A DNA stretch of 64,000 nucleotides, taken from contig CAYUVH010000057.1 of NCBI GenBank assembly GCA_964448135.1, forward strand, positions 36,819 through 100,818, read 5' to 3'. The stretch's first letter is position 1. Each line of letters begins with the position of its first letter. This DNA comes from CAYUVH01 sp964448135. Its GTDB lineage: Bacteria > Verrucomicrobiota > Verrucomicrobiia > Limisphaerales > UBA8199. Shown here in pieces: positions 51,348-60,745 of the stretch. The position numbers were made by a program, and so were the translations under genes. The notes under the pieces are model-generated. The model made no database searches, was not told the origin of the DNA, and saw only the letters and a program-made list of their open reading frames with translations.

Positions 51348-51809
51348 ATGGGCCGGCTCACTCACCTCGACGCTCGCGGAAACGCCCGCATGGTGGATGT
51401 CTCCGCCAAGCCGGTGATGAAACGCGAGGCCGTCGCCCGCGGTGAGATTCGTCTGGCGCCCGCAACCCTCCGTCTGATCAAAGCCAATCGCATTGCGAAA
51501 GGTAATGTGTTGGCGACTGCGCGGCTGGGGGGCATCCAGGCCGCGAAACGAACCGGCGATCTTATCCCGCTGTGCCATCCGCTGCCGATCAGTCATTGCG
51601 AAGTGGATTTCGAAATTCCCAAATCCAACGACCGAATCATCATCAACGCCACCGCCCGCATCGCGGCGCAAACGGGCGTTGAAATGGAAGCCCTGACGGC
51701 GGTTTCCCTGGCGGCCCTGACTATCTACGACATGTGCAAGGCCGCGGACAAAAAGATGCGCATCCAAAACATCCGCCTCGTGTCCAAGACGAAACGGCCG
51801 CTGAACTAA
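51348..51809 (+). CDS. moaC: cyclic pyranopterin monophosphate synthase
   Basis: 153 aa. 'LTHLDARGNARMVDVSAKP' at the start, then 'GDLIPLCHPLPISHCEVDFE' with the catalytic-site His/Cys region, 'GVEMEALTAVSLAALTIYDM' and the conserved KAADK Lys pair. It converts the MoaA product to cPMP in molybdenum-cofactor synthesis. Followed after 12 bases by a mogA-type gene. No moaA is visible here. Confidence 0.95.
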   Translation: MGRLTHLDARGNARMVDVSAKPVMKREAVARGEIRLAPATLRLIKANRIAKGNVLATARLGGIQAAKRTGDLIPLCHPLPISHCEVDFEIPKSNDRIIINATARIAAQTGVEMEALTAVSLAALTIYDMCKAADKKMRIQNIRLVSKTKRPLN

Positions 51810-51821
51810 CCGAGTCCATCC

Positions 51822-52304
51822 ATGCAAATTCAAACCGGCATCATCACCATTTCCGACCGTGCTTCGCAGGGACTATATGATGACCTCGGAGGTCCGGCGC
51901 TGAAGCAGGCCGCCGAAGGCTACGGCTGGAAGGTCGCAGCTGAGGCGCTGGTCCCGGATGAAAAGCGCGACATTCAACGCGCCATCCGCGAACAGATTGC
52001 GAAGGGCTGCGCGCTGGTACTCACCACGGGCGGCACGGGCGTAGCCCTGCGGGATGTCACCCCCGAAGCCGTCCGTGAAATTGCGATCCGCGAACTCCCG
52101 GGGTTTGGCGAAGTTATGCGCATGGAGTCCTTGAAGATCACCAAAAACGCCATCCTGTCCCGCAACCTCGCCGCCGTCGTGGACAAAACCCTCGTTATCT
52201 GCCTCCCCGGCAAACCCAGCGGCGCCGTCGAATGCCTCGGCTTCGTGGTCGGGGCCATTCCTCACTGCGTGGAAGTTTTGCAGGAGGTGCCGACGAGCTG
52301 CTGA
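51822..52304 (+). CDS. mogA: molybdopterin adenylyltransferase, MogA/MoaB-like
   Basis: 160 aa. 'TGIITISDRASQGLYDDLGG' and 'ALVLTTGGTGVALRDVTPEA' with 'PGFGEVMRMESL' form the MPT-binding fold. 'VICLPGKPSGAVECLGFV' is the C-terminal signature. It activates molybdopterin by adenylation before metal insertion. Its place 12 bases behind moaC supports the pathway. MoaB-type function cannot be separated by eye. Confidence 0.92.
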   Translation: MQIQTGIITISDRASQGLYDDLGGPALKQAAEGYGWKVAAEALVPDEKRDIQRAIREQIAKGCALVLTTGGTGVALRDVTPEAVREIAIRELPGFGEVMRMESLKITKNAILSRNLAAVVDKTLVICLPGKPSGAVECLGFVVGAIPHCVEVLQEVPTSC

Positions 52305-52373
52305 TAGGGTGGCTTTTATGCACCCCTCACGGAACCTTTTGCCTCCCGCCGTGTTGAAGTCTATTTTCGGAGT

Positions 52374-53576
52374 ATGACATTGGAATCGCTGATTGGTCTC
52401 GCGAACAGCCGGGGCGCGAGTGATTTGCACCTCGAGGCGGGACTGCCCGCCGCCATGCGCGTACGCGGCAACCTCCAAACCGCCGGCGACCCCCTCACGC
52501 CCAAGCTCCTCGAGGAATGGGCGCGCGCGCTTATCGTGAGCGAGGATTGGCCGCTCTTCGAGCAGCAGCGCTCCTACGACTTCTCCCAAGCCATCCAGGG
52601 CGTCCGCTGCCGGTTCAACATCCTGCACAGTTCGCGCGGCATCGGCTTTGTCATTCGTCTACTGACTTCCACGCAGACCAGCATTGAACGCCAGAATCTG
52701 CACCCGGATTTCAAGAAATTCGTCGCGGGCCACCACGGTCTTGTGCTCGTCAGCGGCGCCACCGGCTCCGGCAAATCCACCACGCTCGCGGCGCTCATCG
52801 AGGAAATCAATGACACGGACAGCCGGCACATTATCACCCTTGAAAGCCCGATCGAATACACCTTCCGCTCCCGCAAATCGTTCATCCGCCAGCGCGAGGT
52901 TGGCCGTGACACGCCGACGTTCGAGCAGGGCCTGATTGATTCACTACGCGAAGACCCGGACGTTCTCATGGTCGGCGAAATGCGCGAGCCCGACACGATG
53001 CGCCTCACGCTGAACGCTTCCGAGACCGGCCATCTCGTCTTCGCGACGGTGCATTCCTCGACCTGCGCCGAAGCCCTGCAACGGATCGTCAGCGCGTTCC
53101 CATCCGAAATACAAGGCAGCGTGTCCGCGCAGCTGGCCGACAGCCTGGTGGCGGTGATTTGCCAGCGACTGCAATTTCGTGAGGAGCAGAAGATCCGTGT
53201 GCCCGAATGCGAAATTCTCACGGTCAGCCACGCCGTGAAAAATTTCATCCGCACACGCGAGTTTTTCAAAATCAGCTCCTCCATTGAGACGGGCGCGGAA
53301 CACGGCATGTGGACCTACGCGCGCTATCGCAACTGGCTCGACAAACGCACCAAGTGGTTCATTCCGCCCGCCACCGGCTCCCCAGCCGACGACACGGCGA
53401 ACGAAAGCCGGCCGCCCGCAGAGCCCGCGCCCACGGAAACGGCCCCCGCCCAAAAAGGAGGAAACTTTTTCGACGGCCTGAAAGCGCCCACCACGGGCAA
53501 GGCGACGGTCATTGAAATCAATCCCGACGAAAGTGAATTCGGCAAAATCCTGAAACCCCCGGGAACGAAATCATGA
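52374..53576 (+). CDS. PilT/PilU-like type IV pilus retraction ATPase
   Basis: 400 aa. 'GASDLHLEAGLPAAMRVRG' is the N-terminal PAS-like start. The ATPase has Walker A 'VSGATGSGKSTTLAAL', the Asp box 'RHIITLESPIEYTF', Walker B 'DVLMVGEMREPDTMRLTL' and the His box 'ETGHLVFATVHSSTC'. The final 60 residues are Pro-rich and poorly conserved. It drives pilus retraction from the cytoplasm. The stop overlaps the next gene's start by 4 bases. Confidence 0.9.
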   Translation: MTLESLIGLANSRGASDLHLEAGLPAAMRVRGNLQTAGDPLTPKLLEEWARALIVSEDWPLFEQQRSYDFSQAIQGVRCRFNILHSSRGIGFVIRLLTSTQTSIERQNLHPDFKKFVAGHHGLVLVSGATGSGKSTTLAALIEEINDTDSRHIITLESPIEYTFRSRKSFIRQREVGRDTPTFEQGLIDSLREDPDVLMVGEMREPDTMRLTLNASETGHLVFATVHSSTCAEALQRIVSAFPSEIQGSVSAQLADSLVAVICQRLQFREEQKIRVPECEILTVSHAVKNFIRTREFFKISSSIETGAEHGMWTYARYRNWLDKRTKWFIPPATGSPADDTANESRPPAEPAPTETAPAQKGGNFFDGLKAPTTGKATVIEINPDESEFGKILKPPGTKS

Positions 53577-53950
53577 AAGCGCGACACCTCGCTTTTCTGG
53601 CCCTGGCGGCCACGCTCCCGCTCGGCGGTTGTGTGAGCAAGGGAAAAGCTGAAGCCGACGCCAAGGCCGCGTACGCCGCCGGCCAGCAGGAGGCCATGCG
53701 TCGCATGATGCAATCCCATTCCCAGATGATCACGGTGGTTGGTGAAGTCCATAACGCGAATCTCCCGTGGACCGAAGACCTGACCGTCAGCAAAGCCATC
53801 ATCGCCTCCGAGTATTTCGGCCGCCGCGACCCGTCCGAGATCATTCTTGTGCGCGCCGGGCAGGGCACACGCATTGACCCGAAGCAACTGCTCTCCGGCC
53901 AGGACATCCCGTTGCAACCGGGGGATGTGATACAGCTGCGCAGCCAGTAA
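53573..53950 (+). CDS. small lipoprotein with SLBB-like domain
   Basis: 125 aa. Lipobox 'AATLPLGGCVSKG', then an Ala-rich helix (residues 24-50) and a domain 'ITVVGEVHNANLPWTEDLTV' with 'PSEIILVRAGQGTRIDPKQL' and 'LQPGDVIQLRS'. This resembles the SLBB domain of polysaccharide export proteins. Four-base overlap with the PilT-like gene implies coupled translation and perhaps a joint role in pilus or export function. Confidence 0.72.
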   Translation: MKARHLAFLALAATLPLGGCVSKGKAEADAKAAYAAGQQEAMRRMMQSHSQMITVVGEVHNANLPWTEDLTVSKAIIASEYFGRRDPSEIILVRAGQGTRIDPKQLLSGQDIPLQPGDVIQLRSQ

Positions 53951-54010
53951 TTGATTTCGGAGGTGGATATTCGGATTTGTTTCGTTATCGCCTCCCGCTA
54001 AACTTCCCGC

Positions 54011-55132
54011 ATGACCGAGCCGGAGCCGCTCCAGCAAATTGATCACACGTACGTCATTTTCCGTGGCCGAAAATACAGTTATTTTTCCGGTTGCGATTAC
54101 TTCCGCCTCGCCAGCCATCCGGAGGTCGCCAAAGCGCTTTCGAAGGGCTTGGAGCGTTACGGCCTGAATGTCGCGGCTTCGCGCCTCACCACGGGAAATC
54201 ACAAGTGCTATTACGACCTCGAACGTGAACTGAAGCGCTTCTTCGGGGCGCAGGACGCATTGGTCGTTTCCACGGGCTACGTCACGAATCTGATCGTCGC
54301 TCAGGCGCTCGCCGGCAGTTTCTCGCACGTCCTGGTGGACGAACGCTCACACCCAACGCTGGCCGATGCGGCGAAGTTTTTCGATTGTCCGATCCTGCGC
54401 TTTCAGCATCGGGATGTTCAGGACGCGGCGCAAGCGGTCAAACGCTGCGGCCTTTCGGCACGGCCAATCCTGCTGACTGACGGCATGTATGCGCGCGATG
54501 GCGCGGCTGCGCCGTTGCGTGAGTATCTGAAGATTCTTCCCGCCGACGGATTCATCCTCGTGGATGACGCGCACGGCGCGGGCGTGCTGGGTCCGACCGG
54601 GCAGGGGACGCTCGAGCATGCGGGCGTTGCCAGAAAGCGGGTGATTCAGTGCATCACGTTGAGCAAGGCGTTCGGAGTTTACGGCGGCGCGATCCTCGGA
54701 ACACCGCAATTGCGTCGTCAGATCATCGAGCGGAGCGGGATGTTTGTGGGCAGCACCCCGCTGCCGTTGCCGCTGGTGAGTGCCGCGGTGCGTTCGGCCC
54801 AGATTCTCCGCGGGGATAAGACGCTGCGCGCCCGGATGGTCAAGAACTCGCAATACCTGAAAGCTGAACTCCGGGGGGGAGGTTTTCCGGTCCCGGACCA
54901 GCCGGGCCCGATCGTGAACTTCTGCGCCCGGAATGCCTCGGCGAGCAACCGGATGTCCCAGGTCATGCTCGCCGCCGGGATTTTCCCGCCCTTTGTGAAA
55001 TACCCCGGTGGCCCCAAAGACGGGAGCTTTCGGTTCGTCATTTCGAGCGAGCACACCCGCCCGCAACTCGACGCGCTCGCCCGGACCCTCAAATCCCAGC
55101 TCGCGCTTTTTGTTGACGCCGCACGCGTGTAA
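54011..55132 (+). CDS. alpha-oxoamine synthase family PLP enzyme, BioF-like
   Basis: 373 aa. 'GRKYSYFSGCDYFRLASHP', 'GLNVAASRLTTGNHKCYYDL', 'ILVDDAHGAGVLGPTGQGT' and the PLP Lys in 'CITLSKAFGVYGGAILG' fit 8-amino-7-oxononanoate synthase and its relatives. It condenses an acyl-CoA with an amino acid. It could supply 7-keto-8-aminopelargonate for BioB, but serine palmitoyltransferase or KBL-type activity cannot be excluded by eye. No other biotin gene is adjacent. Confidence 0.82.
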   Translation: MTEPEPLQQIDHTYVIFRGRKYSYFSGCDYFRLASHPEVAKALSKGLERYGLNVAASRLTTGNHKCYYDLERELKRFFGAQDALVVSTGYVTNLIVAQALAGSFSHVLVDERSHPTLADAAKFFDCPILRFQHRDVQDAAQAVKRCGLSARPILLTDGMYARDGAAAPLREYLKILPADGFILVDDAHGAGVLGPTGQGTLEHAGVARKRVIQCITLSKAFGVYGGAILGTPQLRRQIIERSGMFVGSTPLPLPLVSAAVRSAQILRGDKTLRARMVKNSQYLKAELRGGGFPVPDQPGPIVNFCARNASASNRMSQVMLAAGIFPPFVKYPGGPKDGSFRFVISSEHTRPQLDALARTLKSQLALFVDAARV

Positions 55133-55210
55133 GGGTGTAGATTATCGGTGAAGCGCGCGCCGGTTCCCTGCAGAATGCTTTGGGAGTGAGCGCCATCAAC
55201 GTTCGTTTTT

Positions 55211-56461
55211 ATGGCTGAATTCAAATTTACCTGTCCGCACTGCCAGCAGGGGATTGCGTGCGATGAGTTATGGATCGGGCATCAGATCCAATGTCCCACC
55301 TGCCAGCAGACGCTGACCGTCCCGCAAAAAGTGGTGGCCGTGGCCACGGGCGCGCCAGCCGCGCCCCAGTCGCTGGTGCCGCAAGTGCCCACCGGCAGCG
55401 CGCCGAAACTGGGACTCGGTCGCGCGCCTGCTCCCGCGTCGCATGGGGCATCCCATGGCGCTGCGCAAGTCCTCGCCGCATCGTCAGCCCGCCGCCAGAT
55501 GACGCACGAGAAGAAGCAAAATCCGGTGGTTAAGTGGCTGATCATAGGGGTCGTTGCGATTGTCGCGGGCGTCGGCGGCTATTATGGCGTTACCGCCATC
55601 ATTGCCTACCAGGACAAAGCCAACGCCAGCCGCCGGCAGATGGAAAAAGGCTCGGACGGTGGCGAAGCCGGCCACATCGCCAATCTATATGACGTTCTGG
55701 ACAAGACCGACCCCACCAGCAGCCGCTACATGGGCATGGACTCGTCCCGCGGCGGTGGCGGGCGCCGGCACAGCCGGGATGACGGTTCGATTTCGCTGGG
55801 CGACGACGAGGACATGCGCGAACCGGGCGCGGTGGACAAGTCGATGCCCGTGGTCCCGCCGGTTTACACGCTCGAAGTTGCGCAAGCAAAGATTCCCGAA
55901 GGCCGGGTGAACGGCAAACTCGGGGGCACGAATTTTCTGCCGGCAACCATCGTCATGGAACCCGGCTCGGGCGTGCAGGTGCTGCGGTTTTATGAGGGCA
56001 TCGCGACCGCTCCCGATCGCGAAATCCTGATCTATTTGCATCCCAAGCCGGGTGAACTGCTGAATGGCAGCAGCTTGACCATTTCGCAGGATCAGAAAGG
56101 CAGCACTGTGCCGCAGGTTTCCAAACGCTGGAAAGTCGATGCGGTTCACGCGCCCACGCTCAAGAGTTTCAAAACCGGTTACGCCATGAAGCTCGAAATG
56201 AGCCCTCCCAGCACCAACGGGTATATTCACGGCAAGTTGTATGTCGCGCTCCCTGACCAGGAGCAAAGCGTGGCCGCGGGTATTTTCAGGATTCCGTTCC
56301 GCCCGCCGCCCGGTCTTCCGGGGCAGCCTGGTGTGGCCGGCCAATTTCCGCCTCAGCAACCGCAAGCGTTTCAGGGCAGGCCCCCGGGCGGACCGCCGCC
56401 GGGCGGAGGCCCGCCCCCGGGAGGCCCGCAGGGCGATCCGCGTTACGCCCCGAAGAGGTAG
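55211..56461 (+). CDS. zinc-ribbon membrane protein, hypothetical
   Basis: 416 aa. An N-terminal zinc ribbon with two CxxC pairs (FTCPHCQQGIACDELW and IQCPTCQQ) is followed by an Ala/Pro linker, one membrane helix (LIIGVVAIVAGVGGYYGVTA, about residues 110-135), a beta-rich domain of about 220 residues and a Pro/Gly tail (GGPPPGGGPPPGG). The topology puts the ribbon in the cytoplasm and the rest outside. Function unknown. 72 bases upstream of the cyclase gene. Confidence 0.7.
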   Translation: MAEFKFTCPHCQQGIACDELWIGHQIQCPTCQQTLTVPQKVVAVATGAPAAPQSLVPQVPTGSAPKLGLGRAPAPASHGASHGAAQVLAASSARRQMTHEKKQNPVVKWLIIGVVAIVAGVGGYYGVTAIIAYQDKANASRRQMEKGSDGGEAGHIANLYDVLDKTDPTSSRYMGMDSSRGGGGRRHSRDDGSISLGDDEDMREPGAVDKSMPVVPPVYTLEVAQAKIPEGRVNGKLGGTNFLPATIVMEPGSGVQVLRFYEGIATAPDREILIYLHPKPGELLNGSSLTISQDQKGSTVPQVSKRWKVDAVHAPTLKSFKTGYAMKLEMSPPSTNGYIHGKLYVALPDQEQSVAAGIFRIPFRPPPGLPGQPGVAGQFPPQQPQAFQGRPPGGPPPGGGPPPGGPQGDPRYAPKR

Positions 56462-56533
56462 TTGGGGATTACAGCTTCGCCTCCTCAAGCCAGCCAGCTC
56501 TTTCCCGCGCTGCCTCCCCACTCATAACCAGCC

Positions 56534-58600
56534 ATGAAGTTGAGGGACAGCGCCAGCCGCATCCGCCGACAGTGGCTCAGTGGGGGTATTGCGGCGCTGG
56601 TCACGGCGGGAATTGGGGGAGTTCTGGTCTATTTCTCCATCGGTGGGACGGTCAGCCGGCTTAGCTACGACATCCCCTACGCGTTGCGTTCGCAATTGCC
56701 GGCGGACGATGCCGTGATGGTATACATCGATGAATCGTCGCATGACCAGTTGAAGCAGTCGATGAGTTCGGTCTGGGATCGCGAGCTGCATGCGAAACTG
56801 GTGGACCGACTGGTGAAAGAGGGTGCGCGTGCAATCGTATTCGACGTGCTGTTTGATCCCTCCACCAATGCCGTCGCCGAAGCTGAGTTTGCGCGGGCAA
56901 TTGCCGACAGCCAGCGCGTGATACTTTGCGGACAGGTGGTTTCGCTGGCGACCGTTTCCGGGGCACCCGGTAAGTTGCTTGAGTTGCCCTACGAACCGTT
57001 CCGAACCAATGCCGCCGGCTGGGGGACCGCCAATTACGACGAAGATCCCGACTACGGGGTTCGGAAGTTTTTTGGGAAGCTGGATAGTGTGGCCGGGCAA
57101 ACGAATATCCTGTGGCTCGCCGATGCGGTGGCCGGCTTCATTCATCCCGGCAAGCACACGCCCGGTGCCGCGGGGGTTTCGGACAAGTGGCTTAATTATC
57201 TGGGTCCGCCGGGAACAATTCCCGGCGTGTCCTACTCGCAGGCGCTGCTGGACGAAGCTGAACCTGGATTCTTCAAGGACAAGATTGTCTTTATCGGCGG
57301 CCTGCTGTCTGCCGATTACTCCGGCAAAGGCAAGGACGAGTTCCGCACACCTTACGCGCTTTGGGCGAAGGGTTTCATGCCGGGGGTTGAGATTCACGCC
57401 ACCGCCACTCTGAATTTGCTCCATGACAACTGGCTCAAACGCGTCCCCGACGAATGGGAACTCGCACTGGTGATAGCTTTTGGATTGGGGATTGGTTTTG
57501 TGCTCATGCGCCTGCAGCCCATCGCCGCGGTGAGCCTGGGCTTTGTGCTGGCCGCGACGATCATCGTGACGGGCCATGTCATGCCGTGGTATTTTCACAT
57601 GTGGTACTCCTGGGTCGTTTTGCTCATCCAGCTCGCCATCGCACTCTCATGTTCCGTGGTATTTAATTCATTGAAACTCTACGTCGAAAAGCGCCTGCTC
57701 GAAGAATCTCTTGCGGCCCACTTGTCGCCGAAGCTGGTCAAGCGCCTGTTGAGCGAGCCGGCACTACGAAAGCTTGGTGGCACGCAGCAGGAAGTCAGCA
57801 TCCTCTTTACCGACATCGCGAATTTTTCGCACATCAGCGAGACGATGCATTCGGATGACCTGGTGCGGTTGATGAACAAATATTATTCGGTCGCGCTGCA
57901 GTGCATCCACGAGACGGACGCCACCGTGGTGAAGCTGATCGGGGATTCCATTTTCGCGATCTGGAACGCGCCGGTGGCGCAGAAGGACCATCGGCAGAAG
58001 GCCTGCCAGGCGGCCCTGGCTTTGCGGAACCGCGTGGTCGAGTTCGACATGGCGCATCTGAATGTTCCGTTGCGGACGCGGGTTGGGTTGCACGCGGGCG
58101 AGGCCTGCGTGGGGAACATTGGCAGTGAGAACCGCTTCGATTACACGGCGCTGGGTGAAAACATCAATTTGACTTCGCGGCTCGAGGGGCTGAATAAATT
58201 CCTCGGGACCGCCGTGCTCATGACCCGCGATGTACAGCGGTCCGTGGAGGATCAGTTTGTGTGGCGGATGGTCGGTCATTTTCGGTTCAAAGGCCTGGGA
58301 AAAATTGTGGAGGTGTATGAATTGGTGGGCTCGCCGGAAACGGCGGAGGCCTCGAAAGTCTGGCGTACCCTGTTTGCGCAGGCGTTGCAGGACTTTTGCC
58401 AGCGCCGATTCGACGACGCGGCCGCGAAGTTCCAACAAACGATCGATCTGCGCAAAATCATCGAGCCGGATGTCACGACCGGCACCTCCCGCGCCACTTC
58501 CGACGGGCCCTCGCGCTTCTATCTGGAACGCATCGAGGAATTCAAACAGATTGCGCCACCCCGGGAATGGGTCGGCGAAATCGAAATGAAGGAGAAATAA
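56534..58600 (+). CDS. CHASE2-domain adenylate/guanylate cyclase
   Basis: 688 aa. One N-terminal helix, an extracellular CHASE2 sensor (about residues 45-300, for example 'AVMVYIDESSHDQLKQ' and 'ARAIVFDVLFDPSTN'), then two or three membrane helices (about 300-380) and a class III cyclase domain. Metal Asp residues are in 'ILFTDIANFSHIS' and 'VVKLIGDSIFAIWNAP', and the transition-state Asn/Arg in 'ALGENINLTSRLEGL', so the enzyme looks active. The purine-specifying residues cannot be read with certainty. The DUF4838 gene starts on its stop codon (TAATG). Confidence 0.93.
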   Translation: MKLRDSASRIRRQWLSGGIAALVTAGIGGVLVYFSIGGTVSRLSYDIPYALRSQLPADDAVMVYIDESSHDQLKQSMSSVWDRELHAKLVDRLVKEGARAIVFDVLFDPSTNAVAEAEFARAIADSQRVILCGQVVSLATVSGAPGKLLELPYEPFRTNAAGWGTANYDEDPDYGVRKFFGKLDSVAGQTNILWLADAVAGFIHPGKHTPGAAGVSDKWLNYLGPPGTIPGVSYSQALLDEAEPGFFKDKIVFIGGLLSADYSGKGKDEFRTPYALWAKGFMPGVEIHATATLNLLHDNWLKRVPDEWELALVIAFGLGIGFVLMRLQPIAAVSLGFVLAATIIVTGHVMPWYFHMWYSWVVLLIQLAIALSCSVVFNSLKLYVEKRLLEESLAAHLSPKLVKRLLSEPALRKLGGTQQEVSILFTDIANFSHISETMHSDDLVRLMNKYYSVALQCIHETDATVVKLIGDSIFAIWNAPVAQKDHRQKACQAALALRNRVVEFDMAHLNVPLRTRVGLHAGEACVGNIGSENRFDYTALGENINLTSRLEGLNKFLGTAVLMTRDVQRSVEDQFVWRMVGHFRFKGLGKIVEVYELVGSPETAEASKVWRTLFAQALQDFCQRRFDDAAAKFQQTIDLRKIIEPDVTTGTSRATSDGPSRFYLERIEEFKQIAPPREWVGEIEMKEK

Positions 58601-60564
58601 TGGTTCGAAAAGTGTTTGGTGTGGGGCTGTCCGGGTTGCTGTTTGGCGCATGTGTCTGCGTTGCGAGCACGAACTCGGTGCGAGTGGTGGAGAAGGGGAA
58701 GTCGGACTGGCGGATCGTGTCACCGTCACCGGGTTCGCCGGCCACGGAATGGGCGGCGCGGGAATTGCAACGATATGTGGCGCAGATCACGGGATGCAAA
58801 CTCCCGATCGTCAAACGCACACGGGGCAAGCCGGCGTTCGTGGTGGGGTTGCGCAATGAGATTTCGCCGGAGGATCGGGGATTGTTGCCGCCGGCCGCCA
58901 CCGGCTACGACGGGTACGCGGTTGCGGCAAGCCTGGGCGATAAGAAGAAGGACGCGCGCATTGTCATTGCCGGCGAAAATGGGCGCGGCGTGATTTATGG
59001 GGTTTACGATGCGCTCGAGCGGTTCGGTTGCCGCTGGTTTTATCCGACCGAGGACACTAAAGACCCCGAAGTGGTGCCGCGCGACAATGCGCTTTCGCTG
59101 GATGCGGGGCGATGGGCGGTGGCTTCGCCGATGAAATATCGTATCTGCAACGGAAGCGAATGGTTTTTCGAAATCAATTCCGGCCCGGCGCTGAAGCAGC
59201 TCGATTGGGCGATGAAAAATCGTTACAACGCGATCGGGTGGCAGGGCGATACCCACACGCCGTTGAACGAACAGTACGCCAGCCTGGGCAGCAATGGTCT
59301 GGCTCGTGCGCTGGCGGAGCGCGAGCTGTTGCTGCATGGGCCGGCCCACTCTTTCAATTTATTCTTACGCGGGGAGGATTATATGAAGAACCACCCCGAA
59401 TGGTTCGGCCTGCGCGATGGCAAGCGCGTGCCGCAGACCTTTGCCGGGGCGCAATTCTGCTGGTCCAATCCCAATGCGCGAAAGCAGTTTGTGGACAATG
59501 TGGAGGCTTTTGCCCGCACTGCGTCACAGATCTCCATTCTCTGTCTCGTGCCGTTTGACGGTGGGCAAGCGTGTGAGTGCGAAGAGTGCAAGAAGCAGGG
59601 GGCGAGCAATTTGCTTATGCTGCTGATGAGCGAAGTCATCGAAAGGCTCAAGATCAGCCGGCCGGATTTGCTGGTGGAGACGGTGGGTGGTTATGGGCCA
59701 GTGACTGACCCACCGGAAAACGCCGCCATTCACCCGGAGCAGCGCGTTGTGTGGGCACACTGGGGCCGCGGGTATACTTCTGGTTACGACGATCCCAAAT
59801 ACGGTCGCCGTGAAAACCTCGAGAAATGGCGCAAGGCTGCGCGCGGGGGCATTACGATTTGTCAGTATTATACCGACAACTTTGCGGAACCCTGGGTGAT
59901 GGCGCCGTTCACGGTCGCCATTGAGGGTGATCGGAAGTATTTCCAGCAGCAGAAAATTGACTCGGTTTACATGTTGATGTGGCCGAAGGGATTCTGGTGG
60001 AACCATAGTCTCAACGGGTACCTGGCCGGTCGTTGTTTTTACGATTTCTCGGTGAATCCGTACGACCTGATTCGCGACTATGCGACGAACTACTACGGGC
60101 CGCTCGCCGGTCCCGCCATGGCGGAATACTTTACCGCCTGGGCAAGGAATCCGGAACTGTGCTACCGCGTGCGCGGAGATTCCAGAGATAGCGACCGCGC
60201 CGCGCTGGCGGAGCAACGCCAGAAGTGGCTCGAGCCGGCCGGCTGGGCGGTGACGAATGATTTTGTGCTGAATCGCCGGGTGCAGAAGGTGGTGCAGCTA
60301 CACACGCTGGCGGAGAAACTGATGCAGGTGCATTTGCATCGCGCGCAAATCCAGGGGTACCGCCACGAAGGCCAGTTCGACAAAGCGCGAGCGCAGCTTC
60401 AGGAATCGGAAAAGTACACGGATGAAGTGATCGCTTATTTTTATCAGCTCGCGGATCTTGATCAGGGGTTGATTGAGCGGAAGGAAGTTCCCACGTTTAT
60501 CACCGCCAACGTCAAGGGGTGGTTGAAGGACGAGAAGAAGGCGGTGGAGGGGTTCACCAGGTAA
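58600..60564 (+). CDS. secreted DUF4838 glycan-active protein
   Basis: 654 aa from ATG 58600, overlapping the cyclase stop by one base. Signal peptide 'GVGLSGLLFGACVCVAS'. Residues about 20-150 resemble the alpha-glucuronidase/GH20 N-terminal domain (EWAARELQRYVAQITGCKLP, GVIYGVYDALERFGCRWFYP). The centre holds the DUF4838 core with 'YRICNGSEWFFEINSGPAL', 'CLVPFDGGQACECEECKKQG' and 'YYTDNFAEPWVMAPFTVAI'. Likely a periplasmic or outer-surface carbohydrate hydrolase or binder. The substrate is unknown. Confidence 0.85.
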   Translation: MVRKVFGVGLSGLLFGACVCVASTNSVRVVEKGKSDWRIVSPSPGSPATEWAARELQRYVAQITGCKLPIVKRTRGKPAFVVGLRNEISPEDRGLLPPAATGYDGYAVAASLGDKKKDARIVIAGENGRGVIYGVYDALERFGCRWFYPTEDTKDPEVVPRDNALSLDAGRWAVASPMKYRICNGSEWFFEINSGPALKQLDWAMKNRYNAIGWQGDTHTPLNEQYASLGSNGLARALAERELLLHGPAHSFNLFLRGEDYMKNHPEWFGLRDGKRVPQTFAGAQFCWSNPNARKQFVDNVEAFARTASQISILCLVPFDGGQACECEECKKQGASNLLMLLMSEVIERLKISRPDLLVETVGGYGPVTDPPENAAIHPEQRVVWAHWGRGYTSGYDDPKYGRRENLEKWRKAARGGITICQYYTDNFAEPWVMAPFTVAIEGDRKYFQQQKIDSVYMLMWPKGFWWNHSLNGYLAGRCFYDFSVNPYDLIRDYATNYYGPLAGPAMAEYFTAWARNPELCYRVRGDSRDSDRAALAEQRQKWLEPAGWAVTNDFVLNRRVQKVVQLHTLAEKLMQVHLHRAQIQGYRHEGQFDKARAQLQESEKYTDEVIAYFYQLADLDQGLIERKEVPTFITANVKGWLKDEKKAVEGFTR

Positions 60565-60598
60565 CCGGAACGGGGCGGGCAGGGCATATACTCGCGGA

Positions 60599-60684
60599 AC
60601 CCGTACCACCTGTACCAAGGCCCGTAAACATTGATCGAAACCCGTATCAAAAACCTGTACCAGACCTGTACCAACCCGTACCAG
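60599..60684 (+). repeat. CCYGTACCA word repeat
   Basis: In the 181-base spacer before the GH43 gene, the word (C)CCGTACCA/CCTGTACCA recurs about six times with irregular spacing (CCCGTACCACCTGTACCAAG, CCTGTACCAGACCTGTACCA). Degenerate and unlike a CRISPR. No gene found there. Confidence 0.75.
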
Positions 60685-60745
60685 CCAGGCGGGGAACGGC
60701 GGGATTCCATACTGCTTTCCCCCAGAGGCGACCCGCGTTAGCATC

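Noticed and set aside
60599..60684. CRISPR array
   Set aside because: Words are 9 bases, degenerate and irregularly spaced, with no unique spacers and no cas genes nearby.
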